Source: Methanoregula sp.
GTDB lineage: Archaea > Halobacteriota > Methanomicrobia > Methanomicrobiales > Methanospirillaceae
Length of the DNA stretch: 64,000 nt
Assembly: GCF_023227875.1 (NCBI RefSeq)
Contig: NZ_JALOCH010000008.1
Location: 80,484 to 144,483, forward strand
Reading direction: 5' to 3'
Translations under genes and position numbers: made by a program
The notes under the pieces: generated by a model
What the model was told of the DNA's origin: nothing
Seen by the model: only the letters and a program-made list of their open reading frames with translations
The model's database searches: none
Shown: positions 1-8,138 of the stretch, piece after piece
Numbering within the stretch: position 1 is the first letter of the stretch
Layout: each line of letters opens with the position of its first letter

Positions 1-1
1 G

Positions 2-1222
2 ATCGAGCTGCGGGGCCATATCATTGACTCCGGTATCATGACGCAGCTCTTTGACCGGGTCATGGACATGGGAGGAAATTTCGAGATCCTTGTCTTTGAT
101 ATTGGCAAGGAAAAGACCGACCCGAGTTACGCACGTCTCCGCATCACCGCATCCAGCAGGAAAAACCTGCAATCCATCCTGTCCGAAGTGCACCGGCTCG
201 GCGCCCGCCCGCTCGAGGTGAAGGATGTCCACCTGGTCGCAGCCGATGCAGACCGGGTCGCCCCCAGGGGGTTCTACACGACAAGCAACCACCCGACCAA
301 TATAAAATATGCTGGCGAATGGATCCCGGTCGGAGCAATCGAGATGGATTTTCTCATCGTTGTAGACCCGGAAAATAAGACTGCACGATCCGTGGCCCTC
401 GGGAAAATCCGGAAAGGAGACCTTGTCGTGGTCGGCGAACAGGGCGTGAGCGTCCAGTATCCCGAGCGCCCCCGCGAGCAGAGCACGTTTGAATTCATGC
501 ACGGGACGGTCTCATCAGAACGGCCCAGCGAGACCCTGATCGCAAAGATTGCAAAAGAGATCCTCGATATCCGGAAAAAAGGCGGTAAGATCGCCGTTGT
601 TGGCGGCCCCGCGATCATCCATACCGGCGCGGGTAAGGCACTTGCCGGCATGATCCATAACGGGTATGTCAATGTCCTTTTTGCCGGCAATGCCCTGGCA
701 ACGCACGATATCGAATACAACCTGTACGGGACTTCCCTTGGCATGGACATCTCCACCGGCAACCCCGTGATGGGGGGCCACAAGCACCACATCTATGCGA
801 TCAGCGAGATCATGCGGGCCGGATCGATAAAAAAAGCGGTAGACACCGGGGTCATCAAGGGCGGGATCATGTATGAGTGCGTGAAGAATGACATCCCGTT
901 TGTCCTCGCGGGATCGATCCGCGATGACGGCCCCCTGCCGGACGTGATACAGGACAGCATGGTTGCACAGGACGCGATGCGGAAACATATCGAGGGGTGC
1001 AGTATGGTGCTGATGATCGCAACCCTCCTCCACTCCATTGCGGTCGGCAACTGTCTCCCCTCCAGCGTCAAGACGGTCTGCGTGGATATCAATCCTGCAC
1101 ACCTGACAAAACTGATGGACCGCGGGACGACCCAGGCAATCAGCATCGTCTCGGATGCCGGCACCTTCCTCCCCCTGCTCGCACGCCAGCTCGAAATCCA
1201 GAGCGGGCAAGCCAGAAAATAA
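2..1222 (+). CDS. Archaeal ornithine cyclodeaminase-type protein (TIGR00300 family), 5' end outside window
   Basis: The reading frame is already open at base 2 and reads IELRGHIIDSGI before the first internal ATG at 38, so the true start lies upstream of the window; the usual family N-terminus also contains this ELxGHIIDSGI stretch. The C-terminal half has a Rossmann-like nucleotide-binding segment (GGKIAVVGGPAIIHTG) and the family signature GTSLGMDISTGN. Members of this archaeal family (formerly LOR/SDH-like, TIGR00300) have been linked to NAD-dependent conversion of ornithine to proline. The protein should be cytosolic. It ends 14 bp before the convergent RaSEA gene. The assignment to the family is firm; the exact reaction is taken from family knowledge. 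Confidence 0.85.
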   Translation: MELRGHIIDSGIMTQLFDRVMDMGGNFEILVFDIGKEKTDPSYARLRITASSRKNLQSILSEVHRLGARPLEVKDVHLVAADADRVAPRGFYTTSNHPTNIKYAGEWIPVGAIEMDFLIVVDPENKTARSVALGKIRKGDLVVVGEQGVSVQYPERPREQSTFEFMHGTVSSERPSETLIAKIAKEILDIRKKGGKIAVVGGPAIIHTGAGKALAGMIHNGYVNVLFAGNALATHDIEYNLYGTSLGMDISTGNPVMGGHKHHIYAISEIMRAGSIKKAVDTGVIKGGIMYECVKNDIPFVLAGSIRDDGPLPDVIQDSMVAQDAMRKHIEGCSMVLMIATLLHSIAVGNCLPSSVKTVCVDINPAHLTKLMDRGTTQAISIVSDAGTFLPLLARQLEIQSGQARK

Positions 1223-1236
1223 TTATTTCTCTTTTA

Positions 1237-2229
1237 TTATCGTGTCAGCGGCATGCAGTACGGCTTTTCCCGGGCAAGGACATATTCCCACTCTGCCCTG
1301 CAACCGCATTCCGTTTCCAGCAATGCACCGATAAGATCGCGATCGCCGTTGAGCGAATAGTCGCGGATCCCGCTGACAAGCTCGTAATCGCACGTGCCGC
1401 AGTTGTGCGGGCCGCGTTTCTGGCCGCCGCCAAGCGGGTCGCAGGTCATGTGGACGGGTGAATTCTTCAGGAGCGTGAGAACCGTCCAGAGATAGGGTGG
1501 CCGGTATGCACCCCGTTTCCAGTAGAATTCCAGTTCCGTATTCCGCTGGACCGTGCAGGGATTCATGGAGATCATCTCTGCATGGGGGACCACGTCCTGT
1601 ACCGTGGTCTCCATGTCCTTTGCCGCTTCCCGCTCCGTTAAGAAGAGCGGCTTTAAGAGGAGATATGCCTTCACGCCGGCGCCAGCGGCGTGGGCGGTTT
1701 TTGCTGCTATAGTGAAATCAGAAAAACTGAACCCCTTGTTGATGCATTTTTCCCGGATCGTATCGCTGCTCGTCTCAAGGCCGATGGCACAGTACAGGGG
1801 AGTCTTCCAGGTCCCGTCGTCGATACCCTCGATGAATCCCCTGAATGTATCTTCCTGCACGAACTCCGGCCGGGTCTCTGCGATGACGAGCTTGCCGCGG
1901 AATGCCCCGGCAACATCGGCAAGAAACGCCGGGGGGACTTCGGCAGGGTCAAAAAAACTCCCTGAGGTGAAGATCTTCACCATACGGTATTCTTCGGATT
2001 TATTCTCCCGGGCAACCCAGGCCAGCTGGGCACGGAGATGGGAGAGGAGTGCATCGCAGCTCTGTTCGCCATAACGCTCGTGCCGGTAACTGCACATCCG
2101 GCACTTTGACCAGCTGCAGCCACCGCTTTTGAAGATAATGGTGAGGCAATCGAGCAGTTCGTTGCCGTACCGCTCTTTTCCCCGCCAGCAGGCAAGCGGT
2201 TTTTCAGGTAATTCAGAAATCATTAACAT
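1237..2229 (-). CDS. Archaeosine biosynthesis radical SAM protein RaSEA
   Basis: Radical SAM enzyme of about 330 residues with an N-terminal 4Fe-4S cysteine motif (CSWSKCRMCSY), followed by a barrel-type core containing ETRPEFV and the GLETSS segment seen in Elp3-like radical SAM proteins. A second cysteine set near the C-terminus (CGTCDYE and CGC) may bind metal. RaSEA acts with ArcS to convert preQ0-modified tRNA G15 to archaeosine, so the product is a tRNA modification enzyme. I chose the start MLMISE at 2229 because the longer frame to 2403 would overlap the divergent surface-protein gene that starts at 2252. Confidence is good for the family, slightly lower for the precise step. Confidence 0.85.
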   Translation of the reverse strand: MLMISELPEKPLACWRGKERYGNELLDCLTIIFKSGGCSWSKCRMCSYRHERYGEQSCDALLSHLRAQLAWVARENKSEEYRMVKIFTSGSFFDPAEVPPAFLADVAGAFRGKLVIAETRPEFVQEDTFRGFIEGIDDGTWKTPLYCAIGLETSSDTIREKCINKGFSFSDFTIAAKTAHAAGAGVKAYLLLKPLFLTEREAAKDMETTVQDVVPHAEMISMNPCTVQRNTELEFYWKRGAYRPPYLWTVLTLLKNSPVHMTCDPLGGGQKRGPHNCGTCDYELVSGIRDYSLNGDRDLIGALLETECGCRAEWEYVLAREKPYCMPLTR

Positions 2230-2251
2230 CCTATTAGTTGATCTGATATAG

Positions 2252-3349
2252 ATGAAAAAGATCGTCCTGTTATTGATAGGACTTCTCTTTCTGTCGGGCA
2301 CGGTTTCGGCGTATAAGGTATATATTGACGCGCCGGATTCCCTTGCTGTCGGAAAACCCCTTGTCGTGACCGGTTCAACTACAATCGGCGTCGGGACTAC
2401 CATCGATGTCGTGCTGTATCACCAGATGACGACAACGTCCCAGATAAAACGGTTGCCGGTGACCGTCCAGTCCGACAAAACATTCAAGGCGATTTTTGAT
2501 ACCACCGGCCTGAAACCGGGCATGTATAAGGTCGAGGTCCCCTCACCGGGCAGCGGAGATTCCATTTCCATGCGACTCGTTACCCTGTATGACCGGTCTG
2601 AAGAGATCACGATGACCTACCCGCTCACCCAGAGTTTTACCGGGAAGATCTATATTGCCGGGGAGATCAAGGGACTCGAGGATTCCGGCATCCAGATCGA
2701 AGTGATCGACCCCTATGGCCTCGTGGTATTCGGCCCGCAGTACATCAATACCGATAATAACGCACATTTTGCTGCTGAAATACCGATCGATTTGCCCGGC
2801 ACCTACGAGGTCAGTTTCATTGATTCAAAAGGGTACATCGGGTCACGGACAATTACAACCCTCACCGAGGGGGGAACTGCCCCGGCATATACCCCGATAA
2901 CAACCGGTACAGGAAACCTTGTTGTGCTCTCTGCACAATCGCGTTCGTCACGCGATTCACCGGCATATTTTATCGTCAGCACCGGCACCGGGCCGGTCAC
3001 GCTGTATACGTCGAAATCCCTTGACTGGGTGATCGAGTACATCGACGATCTCGGTGTCCTTCACATGGTGAACGACCGGGGGGAACAGACCGCGGAAAAG
3101 GTATTATTCCAGGGCAACGGAAAGACCATCTACGTCAAAGTTTATCCCTATATGTATGCGGTCGCCGACAATGTGATCCTGTATGGCGAGAATGTCAATT
3201 CCGTTGAGATAAGCCCGACCGTGCCTGCCCCCTTTGAGGCCGCAGGATCCGGAGAGACAACTCCCCGGGCGGCACCGGTAATTCCGGTAATCCCGGTCCT
3301 CGCGGCGGGACTGGCAGCGGTACTCCTCGCCCTGAAAAAAGCGGACTAA
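2252..3349 (+). CDS. Secreted or surface-anchored beta-rich protein, C-terminal membrane anchor
   Basis: The 365-residue product starts with a clear signal peptide (MKKIVLLLIGLLFLSGTVSA) and ends with a hydrophobic segment followed by KKAD, a typical archaeal C-terminal membrane anchor (VIPVIPVLAAGLAAVLLAL). The middle is made of beta-rich modules containing MYKVEVPSPG, GTYEVSFIDS and similar strands, reminiscent of the repeated domains in methanogen surface-layer-type proteins. A Pro/Thr-rich linker (GSGETTPRAAPVIPVIP) precedes the anchor. It is probably displayed on the outer face of the membrane. No enzymatic motif is visible. It is divergently arranged with RaSEA, with only 22 bp between start codons, so both promoters must overlap the opposite gene or be very compact. 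Confidence 0.75.
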   Translation: MKKIVLLLIGLLFLSGTVSAYKVYIDAPDSLAVGKPLVVTGSTTIGVGTTIDVVLYHQMTTTSQIKRLPVTVQSDKTFKAIFDTTGLKPGMYKVEVPSPGSGDSISMRLVTLYDRSEEITMTYPLTQSFTGKIYIAGEIKGLEDSGIQIEVIDPYGLVVFGPQYINTDNNAHFAAEIPIDLPGTYEVSFIDSKGYIGSRTITTLTEGGTAPAYTPITTGTGNLVVLSAQSRSSRDSPAYFIVSTGTGPVTLYTSKSLDWVIEYIDDLGVLHMVNDRGEQTAEKVLFQGNGKTIYVKVYPYMYAVADNVILYGENVNSVEISPTVPAPFEAAGSGETTPRAAPVIPVIPVLAAGLAAVLLALKKAD

Positions 3350-3417
3350 AAACTCTCACCGGCATTCACTCCCCACCGGATCAGAATTGCCCCGCGATCC
3401 ATTCGATATAAGAAGCC

Positions 3418-3428
3418 TTTTTTATATC
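3418..3428 (+). promoter_or_regulatory. Box A (TATA) of tRNA-Ser
   Basis: A T/A-rich stretch (tttttatat) lies about 25 bp before the first base of tRNA-Ser, the spacing expected for an archaeal TATA box. The surrounding sequence is much more GC-rich. Confidence 0.5.
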
Positions 3429-3451
3429 CCGAAACCAACATATGGAGCACT

Positions 3452-3536
3452 GCCGGGGTAGTCTAGTCCGGGAAGGCGGTAGCCTTGAAAGCTACTGGTG
3501 CCCTGCACCTCAAGAGTTCAAATCTCTTCCCCGGCG
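3452..3536 (+). tRNA. tRNA-Ser (TGA anticodon)
   Basis: Class II tRNA of 85 nt. The acceptor stem GCCGGGG pairs with CCCCGGC, followed by discriminator G. The anticodon stem GTAGC/GCTAC encloses loop CTTGAAA, giving anticodon TGA. The long variable arm between the anticodon and T arms is the serine hallmark, and the T arm reads AAGAG-TTCAAAT-CTCTT. CCA is not encoded. It stands alone between the surface-protein gene and the hyp operon. Confidence 0.95.
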
Positions 3537-3694
3537 TTTTGCACATTTTGTCAGGTAACGTTCCTGCACCGTTTCAGGTATTTTTTAGATGAGTTTCTCC
3601 TCCGCTGACCTGCAGGTCACGGCGGTATCGATATCATCGTTTTTATGTGGTTGGAACGCCCATATGAGCTGTCAGATACAAGAGTGGATCATCA

Positions 3695-3919
3695 ATGTGT
3701 GTTGCAGTTCCCGCGGAAGTCATTGAAATAAAAGAGGGAAACATCGGTCTCGTGGACTATGGCGATCTCCGGCAGGAAGTCCGGCTCGATCTCGTTGACG
3801 TAAAGGTCGGCGAGTTCGTGCTCGTTCATGTCGGGTTTGCCATCCAGCGGCTTTCCCGCGAAGAGGGACTGGAGACACGTGAAATTTTCAAACAGGTCTA
3901 CGCGGCACTGGAGAACTGA
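3695..3919 (+). CDS. hypC: Hydrogenase maturation chaperone HypC
   Basis: 74 residues with the invariant N-terminal MCVAVPAEV motif; Cys2 is the residue that carries the Fe(CN)2CO precursor in this family. The length matches HypC/HupF. It acts with HypD and transfers the iron ligand cluster to the large subunit of [NiFe] hydrogenases. Its stop codon overlaps the start of hypA (A of TGA/ATG at 3919), and hypA overlaps hypE, so the three are certainly co-transcribed. HypD, HypB and HypF are not in the window. Confidence 0.95.
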   Translation: MCVAVPAEVIEIKEGNIGLVDYGDLRQEVRLDLVDVKVGEFVLVHVGFAIQRLSREEGLETREIFKQVYAALEN

Positions 3920-4257
3920 TGCACGAGTATTCGATCGCGTATGACCTGTATGCAACTGCACGTACGGCAGCGCACGAACACAAGGCAACAAAAGTAAAAA
4001 AGATCAATGTCGACATCGGCAAGATGGCGATGGTGAACCCGGAACAGGTCGTGTACCTGTTCGATACGATCAAGGAAGACGATCCCCTTTTTTTGCAGGC
4101 AGTGCTGGAATGCCACGAAGTCCAGCCGGAGACACGATGTCCCTGCGGATATTCAGGCAGCGAGATCTATGTCTGCCCGAAGTGCGGGGCGCTGCCGGAA
4201 CTGGTGAAGGGCAGGGAGATCGTTGTCACAAACGTAGAAATCGAGGTGGATGACTGA
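3919..4257 (+). CDS. hypA: Hydrogenase nickel incorporation protein HypA
   Basis: 112 residues beginning MHEYSIAYD, where His2 is the nickel ligand of HypA. Four zinc-binding cysteines lie at residues 74, 76, 86 and 89 (CPC and CPKC). The first pair is CxC rather than the usual CxxC, a small variation worth noting. The protein delivers nickel to the hydrogenase large subunit together with HypB. It overlaps hypC upstream and hypE downstream (4250-4257), so translation is likely coupled. Confidence 0.95.
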   Translation: MHEYSIAYDLYATARTAAHEHKATKVKKINVDIGKMAMVNPEQVVYLFDTIKEDDPLFLQAVLECHEVQPETRCPCGYSGSEIYVCPKCGALPELVKGREIVVTNVEIEVDD

Positions 4258-5254
4258 CATGAAAGTCAACATGATGCACGGTGCCGGCGGCGAAGTGATG
4301 GGCGAACTACTCCAGACGCTCACAAAATTTACGCACAATAATGCCGGAGGGATCGGACTTGAGGCCATGGACGACGGGGCCGTCATCCCGTTCGGGGGAG
4401 AAAATCTTGTCTTCACCACCGATTCCCATGTTGTCCGCCCCATCTTTTTCCCGGGCGGCGACATCGGCCGGATCTCGGTCTGCGGGACTGTCAACGACCT
4501 TGCCATGATGGGGGGCCGCCCAATCGCGCTCTCCTGCGGCATGATCCTTGAGGAAGGCTTCGAAACCACCGACTTGGAACGGATCGTTGCCTCCATGGAC
4601 GAAGCGCTCGGGGAGGCAGGAGCGAGCATTGTCACGGGGGACACCAAGGTCGTGGAACGCGGTGCACTCGATGGTATCGCGATCAATACCGCAGGGATCG
4701 GCATTGCAAAGACGATAGTCCGGGACAACGGGCTTGTCCCCGGCGATGTGATCATCGTCTCGGGAACGCTGGGCGATCACGGCCTTGCGATCATGGCCCA
4801 CCGCGAAGGGTTCGACCTGGGAGAACAGATCCTCTCGGACGTGGCCCCGCTCTCGAACATGATGGAGAAGGTACTTGAGGCAGGCACCATCCACGCGATG
4901 AAAGACCCGACCCGCGGCGGGTTTGCAAGCGCCATCAACGAGATGGCACGGAAGGGCGGCGTCTGTGTGCGTATCAGGGAAGAACAGGTCCCCATAAGGA
5001 AGAGCGTGAAGAGCGCTGCCGCAATGCTCGGCATCGACCCGCTCGAAGTGGCAAACGAAGGAAAAGTGGTCATGGGCATCCCGGCAGCGGATACCGAGGA
5101 AATCCTTGCAGCCCTCCGGTCCCACAAGTACGGGAAAGATGCAACCATTATCGGTACCGTGTCCAAAGGGGCGCACGTGATCATGGAAACTGTAATCGGT
5201 GGCGAACGCTTTATCGAACCCCCGATGGGCGACCCGGTCCCCCGGGTCTGCTGA
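4250..5254 (+). CDS. hypE: Hydrogenase maturation protein HypE
   Basis: 334 residues of the PurM/AIRS-like ATPase family. It starts with a glycine-rich HGAGGEVM segment and ends in PRVC, the C-terminal cysteine that is carbamoylated by HypF and dehydrated to a thiocyanate, the source of the cyanide ligands of the Fe centre. DPTRGGFA in the second half is a typical ATP-binding motif of the family. The start at 4250 overlaps hypA by 8 bp; a second in-frame ATG lies at 4259. Last gene of the hypCAE operon; the convergent kinase gene ends at 5314. Confidence 0.95.
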   Translation: MTDMKVNMMHGAGGEVMGELLQTLTKFTHNNAGGIGLEAMDDGAVIPFGGENLVFTTDSHVVRPIFFPGGDIGRISVCGTVNDLAMMGGRPIALSCGMILEEGFETTDLERIVASMDEALGEAGASIVTGDTKVVERGALDGIAINTAGIGIAKTIVRDNGLVPGDVIIVSGTLGDHGLAIMAHREGFDLGEQILSDVAPLSNMMEKVLEAGTIHAMKDPTRGGFASAINEMARKGGVCVRIREEQVPIRKSVKSAAAMLGIDPLEVANEGKVVMGIPAADTEEILAALRSHKYGKDATIIGTVSKGAHVIMETVIGGERFIEPPMGDPVPRVC

Positions 5255-5313
5255 TTGTTTCAGACGTTTCAAATTTTCCGGGTGAGATCTTCTTCCGGTT
5301 TTTTCAAGGAGAG

Positions 5314-6678
5314 TCAGGTCTTTTTGGGTTCCGGTTCACTATGCTCGGAAACAGAGCGGAAATGTTCCCGGGGGATGCCGATGACAAACCGGGCTCCCTG
5401 GCCGGGCGTCCCGGTCTCACGAATCGTAAGATTCGTTATTGCCAGGATCTCCCGCGAGAGGAAGAGGCCAAAGCCGGTATTCTTGTAATATTCCCGCCGG
5501 AAGATCTTCTCTTTCTCGGCCTCCGGGATACCGACCCCGTTATCTTCGATGATGATGTCAAGACTGTCCGCCCGTTCAACGGTTCTGAGGGAGACCTCCG
5601 TCACATGTTCCCCGTGACGGATAGAATTCTCGATCAGGTTATAGAACACCTTCTCAAGCAGGGGGTCGGCATAGATCTCGTAGGGTGGGATATTTGCACG
5701 GATAAAGATTGCACGGGAATCGATGCTCGCCGTTGCAAGGGCAACGGTCTCGGCTACATTATGCCAGTGGGGTGAGTATACCCCGATGTTCTGGTAATCA
5801 CGGGTAAAGAGGATCTGGTTCCGGATCGCATTTGCTGCCGTTTCCTCTTTTACCAGGTATTTCATCAGGTTGGGATCCTTCGTGTCCTGTTTTGAGATCT
5901 CGAGAAAGCCGAGGAGGGCTGTCAGCTGGTTGAGGATATCATGTCGCGTGACGTTGTTGAGCAGGTTCAGTTTCTTGTTCGCCTGCGTCAGGGCTTCCTG
6001 TGCCAGCTTGTTGTCCGTGATATCAACCACGGTACAGATGACACCGGGCTCACCGGTCTCTGCGGCCGAAACGAGCGCCCACCGCATGCTCCCGTCCCAT
6101 GCCCGGAACCGGACCTCGATATCGCCGACTCTCCGCAGGTCCCGTACTTTGTTGATGAAGTTCTCCCGCTCCTCCCGGTCCGGGATGAGATCCGGCAGGG
6201 ATTTTGTCATCAGATCATCGCATTCGTACCGGATCATGTGGGCAAATTTCCGGTTCGCGTCACGGATCCTGAAGCTCTGACGGTCATAACTGAAGACACC
6301 GGCCTGCGAGTTGTAGTATGCACCGCAGCTCTTCTCACCTTCCTTGCGATAGACCTGGGAATAGGTTGAGATGAGGACGCCCAGCGAGACAAAGATATAG
6401 AACCAGACCGTGGCAAGCGTGTAGGTCTTGATATCCGGTATCCCGATGAGAACGACGAGGAGAAGGTACAGCCAGCCGACAGCAACGGTACCGTATATGC
6501 TCAGGTTCGGGCGGGCAAACGCGATCAGGATAAGCGGGATGAGATAAAAGTACGGGAAGACATCATAAATACCCCGGCTTAAACTGGCATAGGTGATGAC
6601 AACAGCGGCGAGGATGCTTGCGATGATACAGACATCGAAGAGCATCTGCCTTTTCCGGGTCATCGGCCGCATTGTCAT
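5314..6678 (-). CDS. Membrane PAS-domain sensor histidine kinase
   Basis: 454 residues. Residues about 12-105 form four hydrophobic segments, so the N-terminus is membrane embedded. A PAS domain follows (about 118-222, ending VVDITDNK). The phosphoacceptor motif is NVTRHDILNQL (His246). The ATPase domain shows the N box (LIENSIRHG, about 348-356), G1 box DNGVGIP (379-385) and G2 box GFGLFLSREI. This layout is the common sensor-kinase type of Methanomicrobiales. No response regulator lies beside it, so its output partner is unknown. The ligand sensed by the PAS domain cannot be read from sequence. Confidence 0.9.
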   Translation of the reverse strand: MTMRPMTRKRQMLFDVCIIASILAAVVITYASLSRGIYDVFPYFYLIPLILIAFARPNLSIYGTVAVGWLYLLLVVLIGIPDIKTYTLATVWFYIFVSLGVLISTYSQVYRKEGEKSCGAYYNSQAGVFSYDRQSFRIRDANRKFAHMIRYECDDLMTKSLPDLIPDREERENFINKVRDLRRVGDIEVRFRAWDGSMRWALVSAAETGEPGVICTVVDITDNKLAQEALTQANKKLNLLNNVTRHDILNQLTALLGFLEISKQDTKDPNLMKYLVKEETAANAIRNQILFTRDYQNIGVYSPHWHNVAETVALATASIDSRAIFIRANIPPYEIYADPLLEKVFYNLIENSIRHGEHVTEVSLRTVERADSLDIIIEDNGVGIPEAEKEKIFRREYYKNTGFGLFLSREILAITNLTIRETGTPGQGARFVIGIPREHFRSVSEHSEPEPKKT

Positions 6679-6777
6679 GGTTTCTGTATGAAATCCTCCC
6701 GGGGTTAGTGGATTATGCAGAAGTAGGGATCCAAGATATTTAATGATTGTCCGACTGCAAAATAAGCAAAAAACGGC

Positions 6778-7344
6778 TTATTCGGGTTTTTTTGCAATAA
6801 ATCCCATTAAAAGTTCGAGTGCGGCAAGTTCCCGTTTGCCCCCGCATTTCCGGATGATGCCGGCATGGTAATCGATCAGTTCCTTTAATTTTTTGTCACG
6901 GGTCCTCTGGTACCGGGTTGCATGCACGGTTGCATCGATGATATTGCCAAAGCCCCGGTTGACCGGACGGATGACCGCTTCTTCGATGATCTCCTTTTTC
7001 AGCGTGAGGGAAACCACGAGCGCGTCCGTTGTTGTGCGCTCGATCGTTGCGGTGAATGCAGCCCACGCATCTGCCCCGGCCAGGCGCTGCATGGTGATGC
7101 CACCTACCGGTTCGTTGACGAACATTTCATGGGGGAGGTCCCCGAATGCAGTCTTCACGTACAGGACCGGGTCATGGATGATGTTTGCAACAAGCCACCC
7201 GTCCTTCCGGATGTTTTCTGCCGTATGGCTCCCGGCAAAGAGCACCATCGTCATCTTTCCGTCCCGGAGATGGATGCCCATCGGTGCCGCATTGAACGAC
7301 GTGGTCGCAATAATTTCGTTGATCCCGCCTTTCAGGAGTCCCAT
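6778..7344 (-). CDS. DUF447 family flavoprotein-like protein
   Basis: 188 residues starting MGLLKGGINEIIATTS, which matches the usual N-terminus of the archaeal DUF447 family; members with known structure bind FMN in a split-barrel fold. The start at 7344 has a purine-rich GGAAGG six bases upstream; an alternative start six bases earlier (7350) is also possible. It overlaps the end of the CitG-like gene (7332), so the two are translated from one message. DUF447 and CitG-like genes also occur together near tetrahydromethanopterin-linked C1 genes, which suggests a role in cofactor or C1 metabolism; this is inference from context. Confidence 0.75.
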   Translation of the reverse strand: MGLLKGGINEIIATTSFNAAPMGIHLRDGKMTMVLFAGSHTAENIRKDGWLVANIIHDPVLYVKTAFGDLPHEMFVNEPVGGITMQRLAGADAWAAFTATIERTTTDALVVSLTLKKEIIEEAVIRPVNRGFGNIIDATVHATRYQRTRDKKLKELIDYHAGIIRKCGGKRELAALELLMGFIAKKPE

Positions 7345-8138
7345 GACCATCCTTCCCCGAGGGCAATAAAGATGGACGCAATGAGGATATCGGCAGTTGA
7401 TCCCGGGTTGATATCCCTCCGGATGCACTCCGCATCGAGGTCCTCTGCCGACCTCCTGCCCTCCAGCACGTCCCGGGCCGCCATCATCGTCTCCCGTGCA
7501 ACATCGCCGCCGTGCTTTTTGACGATGAGCGTGTCCGGCTCGGTTGCAAGGAGTGTCAGGAACGTCCGGACAACAGCATCCCTGCCCGGCCCGATCTCCC
7601 TGAGCAGGTCGGCACCCCGCCGGGTCAGGTGAAAGCCCGTCACCCATTCGCGGGCAACCATGTCGTTTTTCGCGGAGTGCTCCATCACATCCAGGAGGGA
7701 CATGTCGCGCTCGCGGATGAGCGTGAGCGTGTGGGGGTCATTGACGTCGAGCTCGTCCGTTGCGTGCATCTTCACGGACGTCATCGCGAAGGCCTTGTAA
7801 AACGCAACGGCATCGGATGAATCGGTCTTTGCAACTGCCGCGAGGGCCCCCGCGATATCCTTCCCGTAGAGCAGCGGGATGAGCAGGATGAATGCGCCGA
7901 AGTGCGTGTTCCCCCCGTCATGGCAGTTGGTATCGCGGACCGCGTGCTTGATGATCTCGCCAATCCTCCCCTGCCCCCGCTCTGCCTCTTCAAACGCCGG
8001 CCGGGCAAAGATGGTGGACGCAAGAAAGTGCTCCAGCCGCGTCTCCGGGTAATCATGGCAGCGGTCCACGTTTCCCGGTTTGGGGTAGGCCGAGACCTCG
8101 AGCATCATGGCGAGCTGCGCACGTTCAACTGCGTTCAT
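7332..8138 (-). CDS. CitG-like triphosphoribosyl-dephospho-CoA synthase family protein
   Basis: 268 residues of the CitG/MdcB family. Diagnostic stretches are SAYPKPGNVDR near the N-terminus, DTNCHDGGNTHFGAF (nucleotide/metal-binding region) and the C-terminal DINPGSTADILIAS. In bacteria CitG makes the prosthetic-group precursor of citrate lyase, but methanogens lack that enzyme, so the substrate here is probably a different ribose- or nucleotide-containing cofactor. It sits between the marker 9 gene (14 bp overlap with the start I prefer at 8138) and DUF447, forming a three-gene operon. An alternative start at 8153 would lengthen the overlap. Confidence 0.8.
   Translation of the reverse strand: MNAVERAQLAMMLEVSAYPKPGNVDRCHDYPETRLEHFLASTIFARPAFEEAERGQGRIGEIIKHAVRDTNCHDGGNTHFGAFILLIPLLYGKDIAGALAAVAKTDSSDAVAFYKAFAMTSVKMHATDELDVNDPHTLTLIRERDMSLLDVMEHSAKNDMVAREWVTGFHLTRRGADLLREIGPGRDAVVRTFLTLLATEPDTLIVKKHGGDVARETMMAARDVLEGRRSAEDLDAECIRRDINPGSTADILIASIFIALGEGWSWDS

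Noticed and set aside
2230..2403. Longer N-terminus for RaSEA extending to 2403
   Set aside because: It would overlap the divergent surface-protein gene and its signal peptide; the extra residues do not resemble the family.
4307..5272. 321-residue frame antisense to hypE
   Set aside because: Shadow of hypE; no recognisable domain, high His/Asp content typical of antisense frames.
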